In this document: piece after piece, positions 27,444 through 35,777 of the stretch
Layout of the letters: each line of letters begins with the position of its first letter
Position numbering within the stretch: the stretch's first letter is position 1
Notes under the pieces: generated by a model
Seen by the model: only the letters and a program-made list of their open reading frames with translations
What the model was told of the DNA's origin: nothing
The model's database searches: none
NCBI GenBank assembly: GCA_030431455.1
Contig: JAUIJE010000001.1
Coordinates: 124,001-188,000, forward strand
Source: a bacterium
Lineage (GTDB): Bacteria; Myxococcota; UBA727; JAUIJE01
DNA length: 64,000 nucleotides
Direction of reading: 5' to 3'
Made by a program: the position numbers and the translations under genes

Positions 27444-27514
27444 AAAAAGCCTCCTGGGAACGAGACCATCAGAGCGCAGCGGGCGGGGGGAACCAAATGA
27501 GAACTTCTCACTAT

Positions 27515-27531
27515 CATGAGTTCAGCTCATG
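27515..27531. promoter_or_regulatory. inverted repeat overlapping the start of the LysR gene
   Basis: CATGAG (27515-27520), TTCAG spacer, CTCATG (27526-27531): a perfect 6-5-6 palindrome in the 85-bp gap between the SdhC-like gene and the LysR gene. The right arm contains the first possible ATG (27529) of the LysR gene. LysR proteins typically bind dyads in divergent gaps. Its position favours the GTG at 27544 as the true start. Confidence 0.5.
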
Positions 27532-28431
27532 TATGATCGCGCGGTGGAAAAGACCTTCCCAGACCTCCCGCCCTTGGGCGCGCTCGAGACCTTTGAGTGC
27601 GCGGCCCGGCACCTGAGCTTCACCCAGGCGGGCCGCGAGCTGTCGGTGACCCAGAGCGCGGTGAGCCACCGGATCAAAGACCTGGAGGACCATCTCGGGG
27701 TGCGGCTGTTTGTGCGCGGGCGGCGCCTGCGGCTGACCGACGCGGGCCAGCGGCTGTTTGTTTCTGTGCACAGCGCGTTCACGTCGGTGCGCGACGCGGT
27801 GGAGGACATCGTGCGGGGGGCCCAGGGGCGACCCATTGCCATTGGGTGTTCACCCTCCTTTGCCGTGCGCTGCCTGGTGCCTGGCCTGGAGAGTTGGCGG
27901 CGGGTCCATCCCGACATCGATGTGTGGCTGTCGGTGGACGAGACGTCGGGTCCGCCGAGCGCCCGGGGGCTCGACGGCGCGCTGCGGTACGGGCCAGGGG
28001 ACGCGCGCACGAAGCTCTTTGACGAACGGGTCTTTCCCGTGTGTGACGAAGAGACCGCGGTGCGCCTCCGGGAACCGCGCGACCTGCTGCGCGAGACGCT
28101 GCTGCACGACGTGGCCCACGAGGACGACCCTGGCCGGGTCGGTTGGGCGGACTGGCTCAAGGCCGCGGGGGTGCAGGTCGACCCCGCCGTGCTCCGGGCC
28201 GGCCCCCGCTATTCACACTGTCACTTCGCCCTCGACGCGGCCGAGCGCGGGCAAGGGGTGGCCTTGGCGCGGTCCTCTTTGGTGCGCGACGACCTCGCCG
28301 CGGGGCTGCTGACGCAGCCCTTCGAGCTCGAGCTGACATCAGGACTCCATTACCATTGGGTGTCGGCGTCGCGGCGGAGCGAGATCGAGTCCTTCGCGAC
28401 ATGGCTCGTGGGCCGGTTCGGGGAGTGGTAG
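27529..28431 (+). CDS. LysR-family transcriptional regulator, GcvA-like
   Basis: The 300-residue protein has an N-terminal HTH (LETFECAARHLSFTQAGRELSVTQSAVSHRIKDLEDHLG, about residues 18-56) with the LPPLGALETFE lead-in typical of the GcvA subgroup, and an effector domain from about residue 95. The ATG at 27529 lies inside a palindrome. The GTG at 27544 gives MEKTFPDLPPLGALETFE, which fits family N-termini better. It is divergent from the orphan SdhC-like gene, its most likely target. The effector is unknown. Confidence 0.88.
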   Translation: MYDRAVEKTFPDLPPLGALETFECAARHLSFTQAGRELSVTQSAVSHRIKDLEDHLGVRLFVRGRRLRLTDAGQRLFVSVHSAFTSVRDAVEDIVRGAQGRPIAIGCSPSFAVRCLVPGLESWRRVHPDIDVWLSVDETSGPPSARGLDGALRYGPGDARTKLFDERVFPVCDEETAVRLREPRDLLRETLLHDVAHEDDPGRVGWADWLKAAGVQVDPAVLRAGPRYSHCHFALDAAERGQGVALARSSLVRDDLAAGLLTQPFELELTSGLHYHWVSASRRSEIESFATWLVGRFGEW

Positions 28432-28440
28432 GGACCGGCC

Positions 28441-28653
28441 TCAGTCCTCCGCGGGCACGAGGCTGGTGGTCTCGGTGTCGGGATCGAAGCTGATGCGGAT
28501 GGCCCCGGCGATGATCTGGCGGCGCACCCGGGCGATGTCCGCGGACAAGTCGGGGGCTTCGCCGTCCCCGACGAAGGTGCCCTCGCGGGTGATGAACTCC
28601 TCGATCAGCGCATCGAGGGTGGCGGCGGGCAGGGTGTCGGGGGGGATGTCCAT
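28441..28653 (-). CDS. YheU-family small protein
   Basis: The 70-residue product MDIPPDTLPAATLDALIEEF, continuing ITREGTFVGD, matches the YheU/UPF0270 family (the E. coli pattern is a Pro-rich start, then LDNLIESFVLREGT). The family is short, cytoplasmic and of unknown function. An upstream in-frame start would extend it to 149 residues, but the extension has no family match, so the ATG at 28653 is preferred. It converges with the GcvA-like gene (9-bp gap) and diverges from lhr. Confidence 0.8.
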   Translation of the reverse strand: MDIPPDTLPAATLDALIEEFITREGTFVGDGEAPDLSADIARVRRQIIAGAIRISFDPDTETTSLVPAED

Positions 28654-28795
28654 GGATCCAGGCTGCGAGATCGGCGCGGATTTGTAAATGGAATCGGGCG
28701 GTTGCACGCGGCGGGCGCAACCCGGGTCCGCGGTGTTCGGATCTTGATTTGTATAGAACAATCCTGCGCGGCGGCGTGTGAGAGGCGAGGCGAGC

Positions 28796-31700
28796 ATGGT
28801 GCAGGCTGGATTCGGGCCCGCGACCCAAAAGTGGTTTGACGACATCTTCCCGGCTCCCACGCGGGTCCAGCAGGAGGGCTGGCCGCTCATCCAACAGGGC
28901 CATCACACCCTGCTGTTCGCCCCCACCGGGAGCGGCAAGACGCTGGCCGCGTTTTTGTCGTGCATCGACCACCTGTTTCACGAGGCGCGCGCGCCGGATG
29001 CGGACAAGGGGTTTCGCGCGATCTACGTCTCCCCGCTCAAGGCCCTGGTCTACGACGTGGACCGCAACCTGCGCAGCCCGCTGGTGGGCATCGGCAACGC
29101 GGCGGCGCGCTTGGAGATGACCGGCCGCAACCTCGGCGTCGACATCCGCACCGGGGATACGCCCCAAAAAGACCGCCAACGCATGGTCCGGCACCCCGGC
29201 GACATCCTCGTGACCACCCCCGAGTCGCTGTACTTGATGCTCACCTCGCAGGCGCGCGAGATGTTTCGCACCGTCGAGACCATCATCATCGACGAGATTC
29301 ACGTGATGGCGGGGACCAAACGCGGCGCCCACCTCGCGCTGACCCTCGAGCGCCTGAGCCGCATGCCGGACAATGACCCGCAACGCATCGGCCTTTCTGC
29401 GACCCAGCGCCCCCTCGAGGCCATCGCCCGGTATCTCGGCGGGCCCCGCGAGGTGCGCATCGTCGACGCGGGCGAGCGGCCGCACATCGACATTCAAATC
29501 ACCGTGCCCGTCGACGACATGGAGAACCCGCCGCTGATCCCGGCCCCCCCCAAGCGCGACTTCCAATACCCCGGCCACACCGACGCGGCGCCGGACGGTG
29601 CGGCCCCGGGCGGCGCCAAAGAGCAGCTCTATGTGCCGCAGACCGAAGGCGGCATCTGGCCCAACCTCTATCCCCAATTGCTCGAGCAGATTCGCGCCCA
29701 CCGCTCGACGATTCTGTTCTGCAACAGCCGGCTTCTGTGTGAGCGCCTCGCGCGCAAGCTCAACGAACTCGCGGGCGAGGAGCTGGTCCGCACCCACCAC
29801 GGCTCCATCTCCCACGAGAAGCGACGCGACGTGGAAGAAGCGCTCAAAGAAGGGCGGCTGCCCGCCATCGTGGCCACCAGTTCACTCGAGCTCGGCATCG
29901 ACATGGGCGCGGTGGACCTCGTCATCCTCATCGAGAGCCCGGGCGCGGTGTCGCGCGGATTGCAGCGCATCGGCCGGGCCGGGCACGGGGTGGGGCAGAT
30001 CTCCCGTGGCATTGTGTTTCCCAAGTACCGCGGGGACCTGCTCGAGTGCGCGGTGGTCGCGCGCGGCATGCTCGAAGGCGAGATCGAACCCACCGCGCCC
30101 CCGAGCAACTGTCTCGACGTGCTCGCGCAACACATCGTGGCCATGGTCGCGATGGAGCCTTGGCCCGTCGACGAGCTCTACGCGTTTGTGCGCCGCTCTG
30201 CCCCGTTTGCCGAGTTGAGCCGCGCGGTGTTCGAGGGCGTGCTCGACATGCTGTCGGGGCGCTACCCGTCGGACGAGTTTGCCGACCTGACCCCGCGGGT
30301 CGTGTGGGACCGCACCGAGGGCAAGCTCAGCCCCCGCAAGAACGCCCGCATGACCGCGATCCTCAACGGGGGCACGATTCCCGACCGCGGGCTCTACACC
30401 GTGCACCTCGGGGCCGACGGCAAGCGGCTGGGCGAGCTCGACGAGGAAATGGTGTTCGAGACCCGGCAAGGGGACACCCTCATCCTCGGCGCGACCACAT
30501 GGCGGGTGGAGTCCATCACCCGCGACCGGGTCAATGTCATCCCCGCCCCCGGCGAGCCCGGGCGCTTGCCGTTTTGGCGCGGGGAGCGGCCCGGGCGTCC
30601 CATCACATTGGGCCGCGCCATGGGCGATTTTCTACAGCAGGCCAACCGCACCAAGGACCGGGCGCAGCTGCGCGCCTACGTCAAAGACTACGCGCCTCTC
30701 GACGACAAGGCCGCGGACAACCTCGTCGCGTTCTTGACCGAGCAGCGCGAGGTGTGCGGCAACTTGCCCACCGCGCAGAACATCACCGTCGAGCGGTTCC
30801 GGGACGAACTGGGCGATTGGCGCATCTGCATCATGACCCCCTACGGCTCACGGGTGCACGCGCCCTGGGCCCTGGCCCTCGAGAACCTGCTCGCCCGACG
30901 GGCCGGCTTCGACATCGACGTGATGTACACCGACGACGGGCTCGCCCTGCGCCTGGTCGACGCTGACACCGTTCCCGAGCTGGCGGACTTCTTTCCCGAC
31001 CCCGAAGAACTCGACGCGCTGATTCGGGAAGAGCTCGGCACCAGCGCGCTGTTCGCGGCGCGGTTTCGCGAAAACGCGGCCCGGGCCCTGTTGCTGCCGC
31101 GCCGCCGGGCCAACCAGCGCACGCCGTTGTGGATGCAGCGGCGGCGGTCGCAGACCTTGATGTCGGTGGCCACGCAGTACAGCGCTTTTCCCATGGTGCT
31201 CGAGACGTATCGCGAGTGCCTGCAGGACGTATTCGACCTCGACGCGCTCAAGGACCTGCTCACCAAGATCCGCACCCGCGAGATCCGCATCGACGACGTC
31301 GAGACCAAAAAGGCATCGCCCTTCGCCCGGTCGTTGGTTTTTCAGTATGTGGCCAACTACCTCTACGACACCGACGCGCCGTCGGCCGAGCGCAAGGCCC
31401 AGGCGCTCGCCCTTGACCACCAGCTGCTGGCCGAACTGCTCGGCCAGGAAGAATTGCGCGAGCTGCTCGACGAGGACGCGGTGGCTTCGGTGGAAGCCGA
31501 GCTCCAGCACCTCGAGCCCGAACGGCTGGCCAAGACCCGCGACCAGCTGCACGACGTCTTGCGGCGGCTCGGCGATCTGTCCGAAGCTGAGCTGCGCGCG
31601 CGCTGTGTCGAGCCCCCGTCGACGATGATCCAAAAGCTCGTCGAGGAGCGCCGCGCGTGTTGGATTCGGCTCGCCCAGGAGGAGCGCCTCATCGCGGCCG

Positions 31701-33208
31701 AAGACGCGGGCCGGTACGCCCAGGCCCTCGGGGTGGTGTTGCCCCCGGGGCTCCCTGCGGCATTTTTAGAACCATCGAAGTCACCCCTCGAGAGTTTGGT
31801 GGCCCGGTATGCGCGGACCCACGGCCCGTTTCTCGAGACCGACGTGGCCCACCGCTTCGGGATCAGCGCGGAGGTCGCGCTGGCCATGCTCCGGGGGCTG
31901 TACGCCGAGGGCAAGCTCGTGCACGGCGACATCCGGCCGGGCGGGACCCGGCGCGAGTGGTGCGACACCGAGGTGCTGCGCCGGCTCAAGCGCCGGTCGT
32001 TGGCCCGGCTGCGCCAGGAGATCGAGCCGGTGGAGGCGCCCACCTATGCACGGTTTTTGGCGGGGTGGCACGGGGTGGACAAACCCAAGGGGGGGCCCGA
32101 CCGGCTGCTCGAGGTGCTCGAGCAGCTCGAGGGCCAAAAGCTCAGCTTCGCCGAGCTGTGCGACAGCATCTTGCCCGCCCGGGTCGCGGGCTTTGTGCCC
32201 GCGCGCCTCGACGAGCTCGGCGCCACCGGCCACGTGGTGTGGCGGGGCGCGGGCGCGGTCAAGGGCAAGGACGGGCGGGTGGCGATTTTTCGGCGGGACC
32301 GGGCCACGCTCCTCGCCGAGCCCCCCGACGAGGCGAGCGAGGTCAGCGCGGTGCAAGAACAAATCTTGGCCCACCTCGACCAGCGGGGGGCGAGCTTTTT
32401 CGCCGAGCTGCAGCGCGCGACATCTGTGCACAGCACCAAAGAACTGCTCGAGGAGCTGTGGGACCTGGTCTGGCGGGGCGAGGTCACCAACGACACCTTC
32501 CAGCCCCTGCTCGGTCTGCGCGCGCGCTCGACCCGGCGGCGGCCGCGCGAGATCCAGATGGTGGGCGGGCGGTGGTCGCGGTTTGTGCACGACGACGAGC
32601 AGGCGGCCACCGCCCGCACCCACGCGCTCGTGACCGGGCTGCTCGAGCGCTACGGCGTGGTCAGCCGGGAGGTGGTCTCGGCCGAGGCGGTGCCGGGGGG
32701 GTTCACCCGGGTCTACCCGGTGCTGCGCGCGATGGAGGAGGGCGGGCAAGTCCGGCGCGGGTACTTCGTCGAGGGGTTCACCGGCGCGCAGTTTGCGCTG
32801 CCGGGGGTGGTCGACCGGCTCCGGCGCCACCGGCCCGATGACGAGGACGAGACCGGGCTGGTGCTGTGCGCCACCGACCCCGCGCAGCCCTGGGGCAGCT
32901 TGTTCAAGTGGCCGGTGCTGGACGAGGACGCGTCCCGTCCCCGCCGCGTGCCCGGGGCCAAGGTGGTGCTGGTCGGCGGGCTGTGCGTGATGTTCGTCGA
33001 GCGGGGGCTCAAGTCCGCGACGATGTTCTTGTCCCCCGAGGACCGGCGCGTGGAGGTCGCGATCCGGGCGTTGGCCGATGAGCGCGGCTACCGATCGTGG
33101 ACGCTGCACAAAGTGAATGGACAGCCGTCGCACCAATCGGCCTACGCCGAGCTGCTGTTGGCGATGGGCTTTACCCGGGAGCCCAAGGGCCTGACCCTGG
33201 CCGCGTGA
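28796..33208 (+). CDS. lhr: ATP-dependent DNA helicase Lhr, full length
   Basis: From the ATG at 28796 the protein is 1470 residues, the size of full-length Lhr. The superfamily 2 motifs are clear: a Q-motif-like PTRVQQEGW, Walker A APTGSGKT (Lys48), YVSPLKAL (Ia), TTPESLY, Walker B DEIH (Asp166), SAT (III), and the second RecA fold with LFCNSRLLCERLARKL and QRIGRAGH (VI). The Lhr core is followed by a winged helix and the long C-terminal domain of the Lhr-CTD family (about residues 880-1470). It translocates on single-stranded DNA 3'-5' and acts in DNA repair. Stop and start of the Nei-type glycosylase gene are 6 bp apart. The GTG at 28778 is a possible alternative start. Confidence 0.95.
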   Translation: MVQAGFGPATQKWFDDIFPAPTRVQQEGWPLIQQGHHTLLFAPTGSGKTLAAFLSCIDHLFHEARAPDADKGFRAIYVSPLKALVYDVDRNLRSPLVGIGNAAARLEMTGRNLGVDIRTGDTPQKDRQRMVRHPGDILVTTPESLYLMLTSQAREMFRTVETIIIDEIHVMAGTKRGAHLALTLERLSRMPDNDPQRIGLSATQRPLEAIARYLGGPREVRIVDAGERPHIDIQITVPVDDMENPPLIPAPPKRDFQYPGHTDAAPDGAAPGGAKEQLYVPQTEGGIWPNLYPQLLEQIRAHRSTILFCNSRLLCERLARKLNELAGEELVRTHHGSISHEKRRDVEEALKEGRLPAIVATSSLELGIDMGAVDLVILIESPGAVSRGLQRIGRAGHGVGQISRGIVFPKYRGDLLECAVVARGMLEGEIEPTAPPSNCLDVLAQHIVAMVAMEPWPVDELYAFVRRSAPFAELSRAVFEGVLDMLSGRYPSDEFADLTPRVVWDRTEGKLSPRKNARMTAILNGGTIPDRGLYTVHLGADGKRLGELDEEMVFETRQGDTLILGATTWRVESITRDRVNVIPAPGEPGRLPFWRGERPGRPITLGRAMGDFLQQANRTKDRAQLRAYVKDYAPLDDKAADNLVAFLTEQREVCGNLPTAQNITVERFRDELGDWRICIMTPYGSRVHAPWALALENLLARRAGFDIDVMYTDDGLALRLVDADTVPELADFFPDPEELDALIREELGTSALFAARFRENAARALLLPRRRANQRTPLWMQRRRSQTLMSVATQYSAFPMVLETYRECLQDVFDLDALKDLLTKIRTREIRIDDVETKKASPFARSLVFQYVANYLYDTDAPSAERKAQALALDHQLLAELLGQEELRELLDEDAVASVEAELQHLEPERLAKTRDQLHDVLRRLGDLSEAELRARCVEPPSTMIQKLVEERRACWIRLAQEERLIAAEDAGRYAQALGVVLPPGLPAAFLEPSKSPLESLVARYARTHGPFLETDVAHRFGISAEVALAMLRGLYAEGKLVHGDIRPGGTRREWCDTEVLRRLKRRSLARLRQEIEPVEAPTYARFLAGWHGVDKPKGGPDRLLEVLEQLEGQKLSFAELCDSILPARVAGFVPARLDELGATGHVVWRGAGAVKGKDGRVAIFRRDRATLLAEPPDEASEVSAVQEQILAHLDQRGASFFAELQRATSVHSTKELLEELWDLVWRGEVTNDTFQPLLGLRARSTRRRPREIQMVGGRWSRFVHDDEQAATARTHALVTGLLERYGVVSREVVSAEAVPGGFTRVYPVLRAMEEGGQVRRGYFVEGFTGAQFALPGVVDRLRRHRPDDEDETGLVLCATDPAQPWGSLFKWPVLDEDASRPRRVPGAKVVLVGGLCVMFVERGLKSATMFLSPEDRRVEVAIRALADERGYRSWTLHKVNGQPSHQSAYAELLLAMGFTREPKGLTLAA

Positions 33209-33214
33209 GGGAGC

Positions 33215-34003
33215 GTGCCCGAAGGCGACACCATCCACGGTTTGGCCCGGCGCTTTGGCCCCCTCGAGGGGCAGACCATCGCGCGGGCCGAGGCCCACCT
33301 CGCCGGCAAGGTGCAGGGCCTGGTCGGTCGGACCGTGCAGACGGTGCGCGCCCGGGGCAAACACCTGCTCATCGATGTGGACGACGGCACGACGCTTCGT
33401 GTGCATTTGGGCATGAAGGGCGTGGGCCATTTCGCGGCGCGCGGACCGTCGCGAGGGGGCGCCGGCCTCAGCGCGGAGGTCGCGCTGGTGATCGACACCG
33501 ACGCGGGGCGCGCCCAGGTCCGTTTTCCCAAGGTGGTCGACCGCTTTCGCACCCGGGACGAGCCACGCCATCCGGTGCTGTCCATGTTGGGGCCGGACCT
33601 GTGCACGGTCGACGTCGACTTCGACGAGGTCGTGCGCCGGGCCCAGGCGCGGCCGCGCGACTTTGTGTGTCACCTGCTGCTCGACCAACACGTGGCCTGC
33701 GGCATCGGGAATGTGTACCGCAGCGAGCTCTGCTTCATCGCGCGCCTGCACCCCACCGTCGAGGTCGGCGCGCTCGGCGCGGCCCGGTTGGGCGACATCT
33801 ACCGCGAAGCCCAGCGCCAACTCCGGGCGAACGTGGGCAAACCCGTGCGCACCACCACCGGGCGGGCCCGGGCGCCGCTGTACGTCTACGGGCGGCACCG
33901 GGCGCAGTGCCTCGTCTGCGGTACCGCAATCGTGCGGGCGGAGGCGGCCGGGCGGGGGGTGTGGTTCTGTACGAAGTGCCAACGACAGGCGGATCCGCTG
34001 TGA
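33215..34003 (+). CDS. nei: Fpg/Nei-family DNA glycosylase/AP lyase (endonuclease VIII, Nei2-like)
   Basis: The 262-residue protein begins PEGDTIHGLARR after the initiator: the mature N-terminal Pro2 (Schiff-base nucleophile) and Glu3 of the Fpg/Nei family, with the GDTI form seen in Nei rather than Fpg. A helix-two-turn-helix (LLLDQHVACGIGNVYRSE) and a C-terminal zinc finger (CLVC then CTKCQ) complete the fold. It excises oxidised pyrimidines and nicks abasic sites. It starts with GTG 6 bp after lhr and is surely co-transcribed. In Mycobacterium tuberculosis lhr and nei are also adjacent (Rv3296-Rv3297), so the pair recurs across phyla. Confidence 0.93.
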   Translation: MPEGDTIHGLARRFGPLEGQTIARAEAHLAGKVQGLVGRTVQTVRARGKHLLIDVDDGTTLRVHLGMKGVGHFAARGPSRGGAGLSAEVALVIDTDAGRAQVRFPKVVDRFRTRDEPRHPVLSMLGPDLCTVDVDFDEVVRRAQARPRDFVCHLLLDQHVACGIGNVYRSELCFIARLHPTVEVGALGAARLGDIYREAQRQLRANVGKPVRTTTGRARAPLYVYGRHRAQCLVCGTAIVRAEAAGRGVWFCTKCQRQADPL

Positions 34004-34016
34004 TATTGAGCCCCCC

Positions 34017-35777
34017 ATGAGCAGCTCTGACCGTCGAGCGGACCCGCGCATGCCCCGGCAGCTGGTGGTGGTGTTGGCGGTGGTGGTGGCCGCGCAGGTC
34101 ATCGCCGAGGCGTTCGTCGACTTCGAGGTACAGACCGCGATCCTGACCCTGGTCGAGCTTGTCGATGTGCTGTTGGTCGTCGGATACACCGGGTGGTTGG
34201 TGTGGCGGGGCATGCGGCGTCGCGATGATTTGCGCACCTACCTGTACGGGCGCCGGCTGATCCTCCTGATGATGGGCTGCTCGTGGGGGCTGCTGTTTTT
34301 TTCGCCCCGGGCCGCCGCGGTGGGGGTCATCGGCTGGTTGAGCTACGTCGGCATTCAAATCTTCTTGGACACCGCCCTCGGCCGGCGCATGCGGGGGCGG
34401 GGGCGGTCGCTGTCCCCGAGCCGGACGCTCGCGCTGTCGTTTATGGGGTTGATCTTTGCGGGCACGGTGTTGCTGCTGTTCCCCGCTGCGACCATGGACG
34501 GCAAGGGCACGAGCCTGACCGACGCGGTGTTCACCATGGCCTCGGCCACGTCGGTCACCGGGCTGATCGTGCAGGACACGGGCACCTATTTCACCAGCTT
34601 TGGGCTGGGCGTCATCTTGGTGGTGATGCAGACCGGCGCGATCGGCATCATGGTCCTGGCCGCGTCCTTCGCGGTTCTCGTCGGGGGCCGACTTCCCGGG
34701 CGGGAGACGGAGGAGTTGCAGGAGGCGGGCTTTGGCGACGTCATGGACGTCACCACCGTCGAGGGGCTGAAGCGTCTGATTCGGGCGGTGACGATCACCA
34801 CCTTGGTGATCGAGGGCATCGGCGCGGTCCTGCTCTTCGTCTTTTGGGCCACCGGCCTGATGCCGCTCCGCGAGCAGTACGACAGCATCGGCGGCGCGCT
34901 GTGGTGGTGTGTGTTCCACTCGGTGAGCGCCTTTTGCCACGCGGGGTTTTCGCTCGAGCCATCGTCGTTGGTGTCCTGGGTCGAAAACCCCTTCGTGTGT
35001 TTTACCTTCGTCCTCCTCATCACCCTCGGGGCGTTCGGCTTTCCGGTGCTCGCGGACCTCGCCATCGGCGAGCACTACAAGGGTTCGCTGCGCCAAGTCT
35101 GGCGCCGGTACCACATCCAAACCAGGGTGGTGCTCCTCACCACCCTGGTGCTCAACGGGGCGGGCATGTTGATGTTCCTGTTCTTTGAGTACGACAGCGC
35201 TCTCGACGGGTTGTCGATGTGGGGCAAGCTCAACGCCTCGCTGTTTCAGTCCGTGACCCTGCGGAGCGCGGGGTTCAACACCGTCGACATCGGGCTCATC
35301 ACTGCGCCGACCCTTATCTTTTGCGTGGTCTACATGTTCATTGGCTCGGCCCCGGCCTCGACTGGGGGTGGGGTGCGCACCACCACCGCCACCGTGGTGG
35401 TGATGGCGATCCGGGCCATGCTGCGGGGGCGAGACGACATCGAGATCTTTGGGCGGACTCTCCCCAAGAGCATTGTGTACCGGTCGATCTCCATCGTGCT
35501 CATCGCGGGTCTGATCTGCGCGACCTTCTTGATGCTGGTCACCGCGACCCAGCGACATTTGGCGTTCGATAAGCTGATCTTCGAAACCGTCTCCGCGTTC
35601 GGCACGGTGGGGCTCTCGATGGGCGTGACCAGCGAGCTCGATGGCACCGGCAAGTGGCTGTTGTCGATCTTGATGTACTTTGGCCGGGTTGGTCCCATGA
35701 CATTGGCGCTGGCGGTGGGCGAGCGGGCGGTGACCCGGGCCTACCAGTATCCCGAAGGGCGCATGGCGGTGGGCTGA
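34017..35777 (+). CDS. TrkH/KtrB-family potassium uptake channel subunit
   Basis: The 586-residue membrane protein has four half-channel units with selectivity-filter Gly motifs: SATSVTGLI, SAFCHAGFS, LRSAGFNTVD and SAFGTVGLS. That makes it a TrkH/KtrB-type K+ (or Na+/K+) translocating subunit. The first about 120 residues add two to four extra helices. A regulatory TrkA/KtrA (RCK) gene is not visible nearby. The ATG at 34017 was chosen because upstream codons belong to the nei frame. Its stop overlaps the MATE gene start (TGATG), so the two are coupled; why a K+ channel should be coupled to a drug exporter is not apparent. Confidence 0.92.
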   Translation: MSSSDRRADPRMPRQLVVVLAVVVAAQVIAEAFVDFEVQTAILTLVELVDVLLVVGYTGWLVWRGMRRRDDLRTYLYGRRLILLMMGCSWGLLFFSPRAAAVGVIGWLSYVGIQIFLDTALGRRMRGRGRSLSPSRTLALSFMGLIFAGTVLLLFPAATMDGKGTSLTDAVFTMASATSVTGLIVQDTGTYFTSFGLGVILVVMQTGAIGIMVLAASFAVLVGGRLPGRETEELQEAGFGDVMDVTTVEGLKRLIRAVTITTLVIEGIGAVLLFVFWATGLMPLREQYDSIGGALWWCVFHSVSAFCHAGFSLEPSSLVSWVENPFVCFTFVLLITLGAFGFPVLADLAIGEHYKGSLRQVWRRYHIQTRVVLLTTLVLNGAGMLMFLFFEYDSALDGLSMWGKLNASLFQSVTLRSAGFNTVDIGLITAPTLIFCVVYMFIGSAPASTGGGVRTTTATVVVMAIRAMLRGRDDIEIFGRTLPKSIVYRSISIVLIAGLICATFLMLVTATQRHLAFDKLIFETVSAFGTVGLSMGVTSELDGTGKWLLSILMYFGRVGPMTLALAVGERAVTRAYQYPEGRMAVG

